Shown one piece after another: positions 1-9,066 of a stretch of 64,000 nucleotides of DNA. Each line of letters begins with the position of its first letter. Positions within the stretch are counted from its first letter, which is position 1. Both the position numbers and the translations under genes were made by a program. The notes below the pieces were generated by a model, which was given only the letters and a program-made list of their open reading frames with translations, had not been told where the DNA came from and ran no database searches. The stretch is from CADCWK01 sp035944555 (GTDB lineage: Bacteria; Chloroflexota; Chloroflexia; Thermomicrobiales; UBA6265). The stretch covers positions 186,001 to 250,000 of the forward strand of contig DASZAY010000003.1 in NCBI GenBank assembly GCA_035944555.1. Reading direction: 5' to 3'.

Positions 1-333
1 CGAATGGCAGCAAGGGGCGGACTGCGGGTATCCCCGGAACAGGCAGTGTCCATGAGCCATGCCGCCGGGGTCGGCGTAACCTTGACGATGCTGAAACGAC
101 CACCAGCGGAACGGGATCCGCTCGTTGGGACGCTGACGAGGGAAGCCATCATCAGCGCCATCATGACCGATACCGGCGAGGACAGATCCGTCCTTCTGGT
201 TGCTGGAACGGATCCCGTGCCGCATGCCATTGCCTTGCGAACCATCCTTGCCGACGACCCGCTGAGTCTGACCGATGCGGAACGGGCGCTGCTTGGAGAG
301 TGGCTGGCGCGCATCAGTGCTGGTAAGTCCTGA
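1..333 (+). CDS. TetR-family-like regulator, C-terminal part (5' truncated)
   Basis: The frame is open from the first base, and an internal ATG at 4 is unlikely to be the true start. The visible ~110 residues are helical, with segments such as AERDPLVGTLTREAIISAI and LTDAERALLGEWL, which resemble the ligand-binding C-terminal helices of TetR regulators. The DNA-binding half would lie upstream of the window. It is followed at 446 by a FhuF-like gene on the same strand, so it could be the local regulator, but that is inference. Without the helix-turn-helix the family call stays tentative. Confidence 0.5.
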   Translation, partial: RMAARGGLRVSPEQAVSMSHAAGVGVTLTMLKRPPAERDPLVGTLTREAIISAIMTDTGEDRSVLLVAGTDPVPHAIALRTILADDPLSLTDAERALLGEWLARISAGKS

Positions 334-445
334 TCACCAATCATCCCGTCGACCATGGTCGCTCTGGCGTGGACCACCGCACGGGGCTAAAATCCGACCG
401 TTGAAGTCGGTGATGGTGGTCTCGGTGCGTGTCAGGGAGAAGCCG

Positions 446-1309
446 ATGGTTGCGGAAATGACGCCGGTCACCCAGGTTCAGGATACCCGGCAGCCAATCA
501 AGGCGACCCTGCAGGACGTGGACGCCATGCTGCCCTACCAGAGCGTCCGGTTTCATCCGGAGACGGATCTGCCATCCCTGACAACACTGCTGGGCGCCGG
601 TGGCGCCGGCGTCCATACCCAGCTGAGCAACATGTCGACCTATCTCGGCACGGACGACGGCGACATCCTTGTCTCGCTTGGCGCCATGTCGTTCCCGCAT
701 CTCGTCGCCTCGGTCGCGATGGCCGCCGTCTTCGGCGCCGGGCGGTTGCCCGATGCATCTCCGGAAACGACCTGCTACGCGTTCGCCGAGTATGGCTACC
801 CGACGTCGATCGAGTTCCGGTCGTCCGGATTCCTCTGTCTGCCCGACGACCCGGACGCCGCCCATCCTGACGCGACGGTCGTACCGGATCGGGCCGCCCT
901 GATCGACGCGATGCGGGACTCGATCACCTCGCACGTTGAGCCGGTCCTTGGCGTCTTCCGTTCGCGCAAGGCCCGGGTCGGGCTGGCGACGCTGCGTCGG
1001 ACAGCCCGGGAATGCTGTATGTCGGCGCTGACCGATGTGGCGGCCGGACTGGGGCGGATCGATCAGCTCGATGCCGATATCGCAGAGGTGTTCCAGCGGG
1101 GTGGGAGCGACAACCCGCTCCTGCTCCGGACGCTGCCGATGCTGCGCGAGTATCCGACCGGCAGTGGGGTGCGCAAGGCCGGTGTCGAGATCACGACCTG
1201 CTGCCTCCGTTTCCGGATCCCCGGCCGCGGCACCTGCCCCGCCTGTCCCAACCAGCCCGCGGAGGAGCGGGAGGCCCGCATGGCAGAGGCTGCCCTGCTC
1301 TACGGGTAG
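446..1309 (+). CDS. FhuF-like siderophore-iron reductase / (2Fe-2S) protein
   Basis: A 287-residue protein. The C-terminus carries Cys252, Cys253, Cys264 and Cys267 in the spacing CC-x10-C-x2-C (CCLRFRIPGRGTCPAC), the [2Fe-2S] ligand pattern of the FhuF ferric-siderophore reductase family. FhuF releases iron in the cytoplasm by reducing siderophore-bound Fe(III). An in-frame start at 275 exists, but ATG 446 has a purine-rich AGGGAGA box five bases upstream and removes a poorly protein-like 57-residue extension. No siderophore transporter is adjacent, so the substrate is unknown. The cysteine motif is seen directly; the reductase role follows from the family. Confidence 0.82.
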   Translation: MVAEMTPVTQVQDTRQPIKATLQDVDAMLPYQSVRFHPETDLPSLTTLLGAGGAGVHTQLSNMSTYLGTDDGDILVSLGAMSFPHLVASVAMAAVFGAGRLPDASPETTCYAFAEYGYPTSIEFRSSGFLCLPDDPDAAHPDATVVPDRAALIDAMRDSITSHVEPVLGVFRSRKARVGLATLRRTARECCMSALTDVAAGLGRIDQLDADIAEVFQRGGSDNPLLLRTLPMLREYPTGSGVRKAGVEITTCCLRFRIPGRGTCPACPNQPAEEREARMAEAALLYG

Positions 1310-1514
1310 CCCGTTTACGTGCCGTTAGCGTTGGGCTCACGTCAGGGCACATCGGTACCATTCCGGGGGGACTACCGGGCCGTCCCGGTCTTCAGGTTGC
1401 GTATGATTGCCTCAGCCATAGGGTGCCGGCGGGATCCGCCGCGCCCGTGTTTGGCCCGGTCCTGCCGGGCAGGCACCGGGGAAAGAGTGGTTCCGCCCCG
1501 GTCCAGGAGGCAAT

Positions 1515-3950
1515 GTGACAGACAGCCAGGACGGGACGGCGCACATGCCAGCGGATGAGAGCGACGTCGACGTGACGGTGGACGACACGACTGACCCCGG
1601 CGCTGACGCAGCCAATCCCGGGCGACATTCAACGCAGACTTCCGGCTCGGCGCGGGACGAGGGTGCCCGTGATGAGATCGTCCGGGAGGCGTCGGCGGCG
1701 GCGAGCTGGGATTCGGACGAGCCTGGCGCCCTGGGGCGCGGTATCAACCAGGAAGAGGCCGAGGAGGGAGCAGGCTACGCGGTGATGGCGACGGTCTCCG
1801 CCGCGGACCCCGTCTCCGTTGCCCGGGTCGATCCGGCCCCAGGTGCCGACCCTCCGCTGGATCTCCCGAAGCTGCTGCCGGAGCTGTTCATCAACCGGGA
1901 GCTGAGCTGGCTGGAGTTCAACCGCCGGGTGCTCTCCGAGGCAACGGACCCAACCACCCCGCTGTTCGAGCGTGCCAAGTTCATCGCCATCTTCAGCGAC
2001 AACCTCGATGGCTGGTTCATGATCCGCATGGCGGGGGTCAAGCGGAAGGTCGTGGCCGGGGTCACCACCGTCGGGCCGGACGGACGTACCCCGGCGGCCC
2101 AGTTCAGCGCCATCCGGCAGCGGGTGCAGGAGCTACTCGACCTGCAGGCCGAGGCGATCACCGGCCAGCTGCTGCCGGACCTTGCCCGGGCCGGGATCGA
2201 GATCATCCAGCCGTCGGCACTGTCCGAATCCGAGGGGCACCTCGCCCGCGACCTGTTCGATCGCGACGTGTTCCCCGTCCTGACGCCACAGGGGATCGAT
2301 GCCGGACGGCCCTTCCCCCACGTCTCCGGCGGCAGCCTGAATCTCATCGTGACACTGCGCTCGGATGGGGTGGAGCGATTCGCCCGGATCAAGATCCCCG
2401 CGACGCTCCCCAGCCTGCTCCCGGTCCGGCGCCCGGACGGCGAAGGCGATGATGACGGGCGAGTGCAGCTGATGTGGCTGCAGGACGTGATCATCGCCAA
2501 CGTCCAGCGTCTGTTCCCTGGCGTCGAGATCCTGGACGCGCACCCGTTTCATGTCCTGCGTGATGCCGATGTCGAGCCGGAAGAAGATGATGACGATCGC
2601 CACAATCTGCTGGACGCCATGCGTGAGACGCTCAGCCAGCGCCCGTTTGGTCCGGTCGTCCGGCTGATCGTGAACCCGGAAATGCCGGAGGCCACGCGCG
2701 ACTGGCTACAGGAACAGCTCCATGCCTTGCCCGACGACATCTACGTCGTCGATGGGCCGATCAATGGCGAGGGCTTCTTCGAACTGCTCAAGCTGGACCG
2801 GCCGGATCTCAAGGATCCGCCGTTCTCCCCGGCCCGTTTCCGCTTCGAGCCGTACCGACATGACGCCGATGCGCGGGAAGACGTGTTCCGCGCCATCTCC
2901 CGCGGCGACATCCTCGTCCACCACCCGTACCAGAGCTTCGACGCCTTCGTGCAGTTCATTCGGGCTGCGAGCACCGACCCGGACGTCGTCGCCATCAAGC
3001 AGACGCTCTACCGCCTGGGCAAGAATTCGCCGCTGATCCCAGCCCTGATCGAGGCCCGGGACGATGACACCCAGGTGGCCGTCCTGGTCGAGCTCCGGGC
3101 CCGCTTCGACGAGGAGAGCAACATCCAGTGGGCCGAGGCGCTGGAGCGGCGCGGCGTCCATGTCGCCTACGGCCTGGCCGGGGTGAAGACGCACTGCAAG
3201 GCGACGATGGTCGTCCGGCGCGAGCGGGACGGCATGCGTCGCTACCTCCACCTCGGGACGGGCAACTACAACGCCTCCACCGCCCGCACCTACGAGGACC
3301 TCGGGCTGTTCACCTGTGACGAGGACCTGGGCGCCGACGTCGCGGAGCTGTTCAACGCGCTGACCGGGTTCAGCGAGGAAGACCCCTACCGGAAGATCTG
3401 GACGGCGCCACGCCAGCTCCGCACCCGGGTCCTCGAAGCCATCGCCGCCGAAATCGCCGCCCATGAGCGGACGGGCCGGGGCCGGCTGATCTTCAAGATG
3501 AACCAGCTCGTCGACCGGGAGTCGATCCGGGCGCTCTACGCGGCCAGCCGGGCAGGCGTCAAGGTCGACCTGATCATCCGCGGGATCTGCTCGCTCCGTC
3601 CCGGCGTGCCTGGCTGGAGCGAGAACATCCGCGTCGTCAGCATCGTCGGTCGATTCCTGGAGCACAGCCGGGTTTACGCATTCGCCAATGGGGGCGAGGG
3701 GCCACCGAAGGTCTATATTGGCAGCGCTGATCTGATGGAGCGCAACCTGGATCGCCGGGTCGAGGTCGTCTTCCCGCTGGAGGACCCGCTGGTCCGCTCG
3801 GAGCTCTGGGACGAGATCCTGCCGGCGTACCTGCAGGACACCGTCAACGCTCGTGAGTTGCATAGCGATGGCGTCTGGCGCCCGGTCGATGTGGCAGGCG
3901 GCCAGCCATTCGATGTCCAGCAGTGGCTGCAGGAGCGGCATCAAGCCTAG
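1515..3950 (+). CDS. ppk1: Polyphosphate kinase 1
   Basis: An 811-residue protein that reversibly transfers the ATP gamma-phosphate to polyphosphate. From about residue 125 it follows the PPK1 family: the N domain begins at FINRELSWLEFNRRVL, and two phospholipase-D-like C domains follow. His579 lies in YLHLGTGNYN and corresponds to the autophosphorylated histidine; His717 in FLEHSRVY is the second conserved histidine. The start is GTG 1515, directly behind AGGAGG at 1505-1510; the overlapping ATG at 1513 is followed at once by a stop. The first ~120 residues are acidic, low in complexity and absent from typical PPK1 (~690 residues), so they are probably disordered. The gene appears to be transcribed alone. 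Confidence 0.97.
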   Translation: MTDSQDGTAHMPADESDVDVTVDDTTDPGADAANPGRHSTQTSGSARDEGARDEIVREASAAASWDSDEPGALGRGINQEEAEEGAGYAVMATVSAADPVSVARVDPAPGADPPLDLPKLLPELFINRELSWLEFNRRVLSEATDPTTPLFERAKFIAIFSDNLDGWFMIRMAGVKRKVVAGVTTVGPDGRTPAAQFSAIRQRVQELLDLQAEAITGQLLPDLARAGIEIIQPSALSESEGHLARDLFDRDVFPVLTPQGIDAGRPFPHVSGGSLNLIVTLRSDGVERFARIKIPATLPSLLPVRRPDGEGDDDGRVQLMWLQDVIIANVQRLFPGVEILDAHPFHVLRDADVEPEEDDDDRHNLLDAMRETLSQRPFGPVVRLIVNPEMPEATRDWLQEQLHALPDDIYVVDGPINGEGFFELLKLDRPDLKDPPFSPARFRFEPYRHDADAREDVFRAISRGDILVHHPYQSFDAFVQFIRAASTDPDVVAIKQTLYRLGKNSPLIPALIEARDDDTQVAVLVELRARFDEESNIQWAEALERRGVHVAYGLAGVKTHCKATMVVRRERDGMRRYLHLGTGNYNASTARTYEDLGLFTCDEDLGADVAELFNALTGFSEEDPYRKIWTAPRQLRTRVLEAIAAEIAAHERTGRGRLIFKMNQLVDRESIRALYAASRAGVKVDLIIRGICSLRPGVPGWSENIRVVSIVGRFLEHSRVYAFANGGEGPPKVYIGSADLMERNLDRRVEVVFPLEDPLVRSELWDEILPAYLQDTVNARELHSDGVWRPVDVAGGQPFDVQQWLQERHQA

Positions 3951-4052
3951 GCGCCGTCCCCCGTACCATCACCCTCGATCGGTCCCGGCGGGGCTCTCCC
4001 CCTCGATCCGCCGGGACCGATCATCGTCGCCACTCACGGAGTACGTCGCTCG

Positions 4053-6311
4053 ATGTTCCTGCGCTGGGGGATGTTCGTCGCGGCCCATCGCCGGGCCGTC
4101 CTCATCCTGTCGCTCGCCAGTCTGATCCTGTCCCTGCTGCTGATCGCATTCGTTCCCCTGCAAGCGCAGGAGAACGAGCTGGTCTCGCGCGACGCCGAGT
4201 CCATCGAAGTCGCGATGACGCTTGCCAGCCGGTTCGGGCTGGGCGACAGCGCGATCATCTTTTTGGTCGATGCCGACGCATCCGTCCTCCAGCCCGAAAC
4301 CCAGCGCCGGATCATTACCGCCCTGACGCCGCTTGCTGACGAGGACGGCGTGCTGGGCGTCGCCTCTGCCGCGACGACCGGCAGTGCCGATTTCATCAGC
4401 CTGGACGGGCAAAGTACCTATGTCGTCGCGCTGATTGACCAGACCGGGTTCCGGCGCAGCGCCGAGATCGTCGAGACGATCCAGCAGGCTGGCGAGAGCC
4501 AGGGGCTGACCATCAACGCCACCGGCGCCAGCGTGATCAACGATGACGTGACGGAGCGGGTCGAGTCCGGGTTGATCCGGGCCGAGATCATCTCGATCCC
4601 GCTGACCACGATCTTTCTGATCCTGATCTTCGGCGGAGTGATCGCTGCCGGACTGCCGCTCGCGACGGGCGCGGTAGCCATCATCGCAACCATTGGCGTG
4701 ACGTTCGGGATCAGCGGCTTCACCGATCAGTCGCTGTTCTCGCTGAACCTGATCACGATGCTCGGCCTTGGCCTTGGTGTGGATTACTCCCTGTTCATGG
4801 TGTCGCGCTTCCGCGAGGAGTTGACCCGACGGTCGGTCGATGACGCCGTCGCGGTCACCGTCGGGACGGTCGGCAAGGCGGTGTTCTTCTCGGCGATCAC
4901 GGTGATGTTCGGGCTGTCGGCGACGTTCTTCTTCCCGATCCCGACCGTAGCGCAGATGGGTCAGGCCGGAATCCTCGTCGTTGGACTGGCTCTGGTCTAC
5001 GGGCTGACATTCCTGCCGGCACTGCTCGCGATCCTCGGACCGCGAGTCAACCGTCTGCCAGTCCGGCGTCGGTCGGCGGTACCGCGACGGGACAGTGGCT
5101 TCTGGCATGGACTCGCCGAGCTGGTCATGCGTCGGCCGGTGGCGTTCCTGATCCCGATCATGATCCTGCTGCTCGCCCTCTCGATCCCGATCCTGCACCT
5201 GAACCTGACACCCGGCAACGTCAACATCATGGGTCCAGATGCTCCATCACGGATCGTCGCCGATCGGCTGGACACCGAGTTTCCCGCCAACCGCGGCAAC
5301 GCCATCCCGATCGTAGCTACTGCTGCGGATGGAGACGCCCTCTCGGCTGACAGTGTCGCGGCGCTGCGGGACCTGGCCGGCCGGATCGAGCAGCTCGAAG
5401 GCGTGTCCGAGGTCGAGAGTCTTGTCTCCGGGCCATTGGCCGAGCAGAACGGCTTCGACTGGACCGGATGGACGGGCGACCGTGAGACGCTAACCGACCC
5501 GGTCCTCTCGACACTTCCGGCGACGGTCAATCAGGAGATCGCACTCCTGCAGGTATCGCAATCGCGAGACGAGATCGGAGCTGAGCGACTGGTCCAGCAG
5601 ATCCGTGGGCTGGACGTCCCGGGCCTGTCTCTGCAGGTCGGCGGCGATGCGGCGATCGTGGTCGACCTCCGCGAGGGCATCATCGACGCGCTGCCGGCGG
5701 CGCTCCTGTTCGTGTTCGCCGGGTCCTATCTGATCCTGCTGCTGAGCTTCGGGTCGCTGCTGCTGCCGCTCAAGGCCATCTTCATGACGCTGCTGTCGAT
5801 CACGTCGTCGCTCGGTATCGTGATCGTCGTCTTCCAGGACGGCCTGTTCGCGGATCTGCTCCGGTTCACGGCCGACGGACAACTCGTGGCGACGACGCCG
5901 ATCCTGATGTTCTGCGTGCTCTATGGATTGAGCATGGATTACGAGGTCCTGCTGCTGGCCCGTGTCCAGGAGGAGTACCTGCGGACCGGTGACAACCGGC
6001 AGAGCGTAGCAGCCGGGATCGAGAGCACGGGGGCGATCATCACCGGCGCGGCGGCGATCATGATCGCGGTCTTCGGCGGCTTCGTGGCGGCTGAAGTAAC
6101 GGTGATCAAGAGCCTGGGTTTCGGGCTGGCCGTGGCCGTCTTCATCGACGCGACGATCGTCCGGAGCCTGCTGGTCCCGAGTACGATGCGCCTGCTGGGT
6201 GAGTGGAACTGGTGGGCGCCGGCTCCCATCCGCCGGGCAATCGACCGGCTCGGCTTCGGCCACCACGACCTGCCTCTGCCGCCCTCCCCTACTCCCGCTC
6301 CCGCCGACTGA
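4053..6311 (+). CDS. MMPL/RND-superfamily transporter
   Basis: A 752-residue integral membrane protein. Its layout is one N-terminal helix (residues ~9-32), a large extracytoplasmic loop, a block of five to six helices (~178-330), a second helix and loop (from ~365), and a second helical block (~545-730). This internally repeated topology is that of MMPL/RND exporters. Motifs include GLGLGVDYSLFMVSRFREE in the first half and YGLSMDYEVLLLARVQEEY in the second, where the membrane aspartates in xDY are the proton-relay residues of the family. The substrate cannot be told; relatives export lipids or hydrophobic compounds. It starts 102 bases after ppk1. Confidence 0.93.
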   Translation: MFLRWGMFVAAHRRAVLILSLASLILSLLLIAFVPLQAQENELVSRDAESIEVAMTLASRFGLGDSAIIFLVDADASVLQPETQRRIITALTPLADEDGVLGVASAATTGSADFISLDGQSTYVVALIDQTGFRRSAEIVETIQQAGESQGLTINATGASVINDDVTERVESGLIRAEIISIPLTTIFLILIFGGVIAAGLPLATGAVAIIATIGVTFGISGFTDQSLFSLNLITMLGLGLGVDYSLFMVSRFREELTRRSVDDAVAVTVGTVGKAVFFSAITVMFGLSATFFFPIPTVAQMGQAGILVVGLALVYGLTFLPALLAILGPRVNRLPVRRRSAVPRRDSGFWHGLAELVMRRPVAFLIPIMILLLALSIPILHLNLTPGNVNIMGPDAPSRIVADRLDTEFPANRGNAIPIVATAADGDALSADSVAALRDLAGRIEQLEGVSEVESLVSGPLAEQNGFDWTGWTGDRETLTDPVLSTLPATVNQEIALLQVSQSRDEIGAERLVQQIRGLDVPGLSLQVGGDAAIVVDLREGIIDALPAALLFVFAGSYLILLLSFGSLLLPLKAIFMTLLSITSSLGIVIVVFQDGLFADLLRFTADGQLVATTPILMFCVLYGLSMDYEVLLLARVQEEYLRTGDNRQSVAAGIESTGAIITGAAAIMIAVFGGFVAAEVTVIKSLGFGLAVAVFIDATIVRSLLVPSTMRLLGEWNWWAPAPIRRAIDRLGFGHHDLPLPPSPTPAPAD

Positions 6312-6382
6312 CCCGGACACGGAGGCGTATACTCAACGTAACGTTATGTCGGCAGACCGGCCCGCCGCGGAGAGGAAGCACG

Positions 6383-6598
6383 ATGGCCATCAACCCGTTT
6401 CGCACTCCCCGGCCGGCGCCCGTCGTCCCGGTCGAGCACGAGACAACGCCGCCCACGACGGGCAGCCAGCGTTCCTGGCCCGTCCCCCCAGAGATCCCAC
6501 CGGCCAGGAAGTCGAACATCCTCCTGCGGACTCCCGCGCTGTTCCCACCGCGGATCGAGGAAGAGCCTGAGGAATACGACGCTGTTTCAGACAAGTAG
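6383..6598 (+). CDS. Small proline-rich hypothetical protein
   Basis: A 71-residue ORF opening MAINPFRTPRPAPVVP. ATG 6383 has a good AGAGGAAG box just upstream. It is rich in proline and has an acidic tail (EEEPEEYDAVSDK), with no signal peptide or membrane helix, so it is probably disordered. No family is recognised. Its last 12 bases overlap the 3' end of the convergent membrane protein gene. An 8-bp TAACGTTA palindrome sits ~40 bases before the start. The ribosome-binding site is the main evidence that it is real. Confidence 0.5.
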   Translation: MAINPFRTPRPAPVVPVEHETTPPTTGSQRSWPVPPEIPPARKSNILLRTPALFPPRIEEEPEEYDAVSDK

Positions 6599-7198
6599 CG
6601 CCCATGCGGCTCCGATCGTCAGAGCAGCGCCTTCCAGGGCGAGCGCGATCTGGATGACCGAGACCAGGCGGATCTTGCGCTGGAGCAGATTGCGGTTCGC
6701 GACGGTCGAGTCGACGTAGGCATCGGCCACCCATCGTTGGAGACTTCGCCCTGCCAGCGGGTGCCGGCGCTCCGCCAGGAAGGTCTGGCGGAGTTCCATC
6801 ATGTCAGGACGATATTCCAGACGGCTTACCTGTCCGAGTCTGAGGTTCAGGACGAGGATTGACAGGTAGAACACTAGGGCCAGGACGAAGAGCACCTGTG
6901 GGACGACGTCGAGGGTCAGCGACGTGAATCCCACACCGGCTGAGCGGGCGACGTTGACCAAGGCGATGGTGAGTGGCAGGGCGGCACTGCCCACCGTCAG
7001 GGCCTGACTCGCCTTGCTGTCCAGTGCGTCGCTGGCGCTGATCTGGGTACTCAGGAAGGCGAGCGCGGCGTCGTGGTAGACCTGCTCCGGGAACTGATCC
7101 GGGTCAGGAGCTTCAACGGGAGCTGCTTCGGCGATGAGGGTCGTCCTACGCCCGCCGCTCCGTCCTCGTCGCCATCGTTCGAATAATCCGGACGGCAT
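6587..7198 (-). CDS. Multi-helix membrane protein, PycTM/SLATT-like topology
   Basis: About 203 residues if started at ATG 7198 (MPSGLFERW), which has GAGGTGG upstream; a longer frame to 7306 is less likely. After a charged N-terminus come STQISASDALDSKAS and two helices (~75-95 and ~102-124), a basic cytoplasmic stretch with LRQTFLAERRHPLAG, then a C-terminal hydrophobic stretch (~180-203). The DALDSKAS segment just ahead of a helical hairpin resembles the AD-x-KA motif of PycTM/SLATT-type 2TM proteins, some of which are membrane effectors of nucleotide-signalling defence. No cyclase or SLOG gene is adjacent, so a defence role is not supported. Membrane protein is sure; family is a guess. 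Confidence 0.7.
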   Translation of the reverse strand: MPSGLFERWRRGRSGGRRTTLIAEAAPVEAPDPDQFPEQVYHDAALAFLSTQISASDALDSKASQALTVGSAALPLTIALVNVARSAGVGFTSLTLDVVPQVLFVLALVFYLSILVLNLRLGQVSRLEYRPDMMELRQTFLAERRHPLAGRSLQRWVADAYVDSTVANRNLLQRKIRLVSVIQIALALEGAALTIGAAWALLV

Positions 7199-7343
7199 CG
7201 CTGGTCGTTCCACCTCGTTCCTGTCTGGCGCGACAATGCCGCCATCATAGCGGGCCGATGTCCCGTCCGCGCCCACACGAAGGGCCGGTGGCATTCCTGT
7301 CGCCACCGGCCCTCACCCGTGATTGCCCGCGCGACATCAGGTC

Positions 7344-7838
7344 CTACAGGTCGACCTTCGCGTTCTCGCCGCCCTCGTAGGGCTTGCCGGTCGCCTTGGC
7401 CTTGGCGAAGCTGAACAGGCTGGCGATGCGGCCGCCCGGTGAGTCCCAGTATTCGGCGGAGTCGCTGTCGACGCGGAGCAGGACGATGTTGGGGTCGCTT
7501 TTGCCATCCGGGAACCACGCATCCACGGCGGCGTTCCAGAGCTCGGCCTTCTTTCCGGTATCCGGGACGACCGACGCGGTGCCGTTCAGCGAGATCCAGC
7601 TGTCGGCGGCCGAGACGGCCACGTTGACCTGCGGGTGAGCGGCGAGCTGCTGGACCTTGCGGGACGTGCGCTCGGCGAAGAACCAGAGGCTCCCGTCGAA
7701 CTCGACCTCCTGCATGGCCATCGGGCGGCTGGTGAACGTGCCATCGGGATCGACCGTGGTCAGCATGCCGATGCGCTGGTCCTTCAGCAGTTCGGCGACC
7801 TTCCTGACAGCTTCTTCATGGGTGGGCTGATCGGACAT
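7344..7838 (-). CDS. Pyridoxamine 5'-phosphate oxidase-fold (general stress protein 26-like) flavoprotein
   Basis: A 164-residue split-barrel protein. Segments such as DQRIGMLTTVDPDGTFTSRPM, WFFAERTSRKVQQLAAHPQVNVAVS and WISLNGTASVV follow the general-stress/PPOX group that binds FMN or F420. ATG 7838 was chosen because AGGAG lies seven bases upstream; in-frame upstream ATGs lack a site. The C-terminus (FAKAKATGKPYEGGENAKVDL) is typical of the stress-protein branch. It probably binds a flavin and acts on small redox substrates in the cytoplasm; the substrate is unknown. It lies just past the terminator hairpin of the upstream ABC operon and appears to be a separate transcription unit. Confidence 0.88.
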   Translation of the reverse strand: MSDQPTHEEAVRKVAELLKDQRIGMLTTVDPDGTFTSRPMAMQEVEFDGSLWFFAERTSRKVQQLAAHPQVNVAVSAADSWISLNGTASVVPDTGKKAELWNAAVDAWFPDGKSDPNIVLLRVDSDSAEYWDSPGGRIASLFSFAKAKATGKPYEGGENAKVDL

Positions 7839-7936
7839 CGAGTTGCTCCTCATGGGTGGGTGCGTCCGGGGGGCGGGGCATGCGGGGCAGGGATGCACGG
7901 GAGATGCCGGGCAGTCGACACCTCTGCGGAAATGCG

Positions 7937-7972
7937 AAGAGGGGACGGACCGGCATCGGTCCGTCCCCTCTT
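7937..7972. terminator. Perfect 16-bp-stem hairpin at the end of the first ABC permease operon
   Basis: Arms 7937-7952 and 7957-7972 (AAGAGGGGACGGACCG and its reverse complement) flank a 4-base loop. It lies 28 bases past the stop of the minus-strand permease gene ending at 8001. No U-tract follows in the minus direction, so this would be a hairpin-only terminator; on the plus strand a short TTTCT follows. Confidence 0.7.
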
Positions 7973-8000
7973 TCTGGTCGGCGCGGTGGACTGGCTGCCC

Positions 8001-8960
8001 CTAGTTGTTCAGGCGGGGATCCAGTGCGTCGCGGATACCGTTGCCAAGCAGGTTGAAGGCGAGCGCGGTGATGAAGATCGTCACGCCGGGGATGAACACG
8101 TAGGTCCAGGAGATCAGATAGAACTCCTTGGCCTCGTCCAGCATGTTGCCCCATGACGGCGTCGGGATGCTGACGCCGAAGCCGAGATAGCTGAGCGCGG
8201 CCTCGGTCAGGATCAGGCTGGGGATGGAGAGCGACACCCAGACCACCATGACGGACAGCACGTTCGGCATGATGTGCCGCAGGATGATCCGGCTGTTCGG
8301 AGCCCCGATCACCCGGGCCGCGTCGACGAAGTCGCGGGAGCGCAGCGAGAGCACCTGCCCACGGACCAGCCGGGACAGCCCGGTCCAGCTCGTCGCCGCG
8401 ATGATGAACGCCAGCTCGACCGGACCCGGGCGGAACCAGACGGAGAGCAGCAGGAGCAACGTAATGCTGGGGATCGAGATGACGATGTCGACGAACCGCA
8501 TCAGGATGTTGTCGACGATTCCGCCGTAGAACCCGGCCGTCGCGCCGATCAGCGCACCGACGCTCAGGGCGACGAGAGCGGCCAGCACGGCGACGGTCAA
8601 TGAGACGCGGCCGCCGTAGAGCAGCCGCGTCAGAATGTCGCGGCCGTTGGAATCGGTCCCCAGGAGATGCCCTTCGGTGAAGGGCGGGTAGAGCGTCGAG
8701 CGGAGGTCGACCTGCGAGTATGTCCAGCCCGTCACGAAGCGGGCCATCAGCGGGGCGCCGAAGGAGACGGCCACGATGATCACCACGAAGATCAGGGCGA
8801 CCATCGCGATCTTGTCGCGACGGAGCCGGTCCCAGGCGCGCCGGTAGAACCCCTTGGAGGCGCTGAGCTGGGCGCGGGAAAGCGCCCCCTGCTCCGCCAG
8901 CGTCCTGGGGCGGCTCTCGTCTCCGGGTCGGTCCAGTGCAGCGTCGGCGTTCTGTGCCAT
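8001..8960 (-). CDS. ABC transporter permease, DppC/OppC type
   Basis: A 319-residue inner-membrane permease of the peptide/nickel (PepT) family. A cytoplasmic N-terminus and first helix (~50-70, IAMVALIFVVIIVAVSFGAP) are followed by LGTDSNGRDILTRLLYGGRVSL, the hallmark of DppC-type subunits, then five more helices. The EAA-loop region (DAARVIGAPNSRIILRHIMPN) contacts the ATPase. It ends AFNLLGNGIRDALDPRLNN as in the family. It lies 106 bases after the DppB-type gene and completes the operon read 12067 to 8001. No ATPase genes accompany this cluster. The substrate is unknown; the family moves peptides or oligosaccharides. Confidence 0.93.
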   Translation of the reverse strand: MAQNADAALDRPGDESRPRTLAEQGALSRAQLSASKGFYRRAWDRLRRDKIAMVALIFVVIIVAVSFGAPLMARFVTGWTYSQVDLRSTLYPPFTEGHLLGTDSNGRDILTRLLYGGRVSLTVAVLAALVALSVGALIGATAGFYGGIVDNILMRFVDIVISIPSITLLLLLSVWFRPGPVELAFIIAATSWTGLSRLVRGQVLSLRSRDFVDAARVIGAPNSRIILRHIMPNVLSVMVVWVSLSIPSLILTEAALSYLGFGVSIPTPSWGNMLDEAKEFYLISWTYVFIPGVTIFITALAFNLLGNGIRDALDPRLNN

Positions 8961-9066
8961 TCGGTGTGCCTCGTTGGTCGACGGGTCGATCGTCCGGAAG
9001 CGGGTTGTCCGAAATGGGCGGCAACGTCCCGCGCCAGGAGACGCGGGCGTGCCGCCAACGGTCGCG

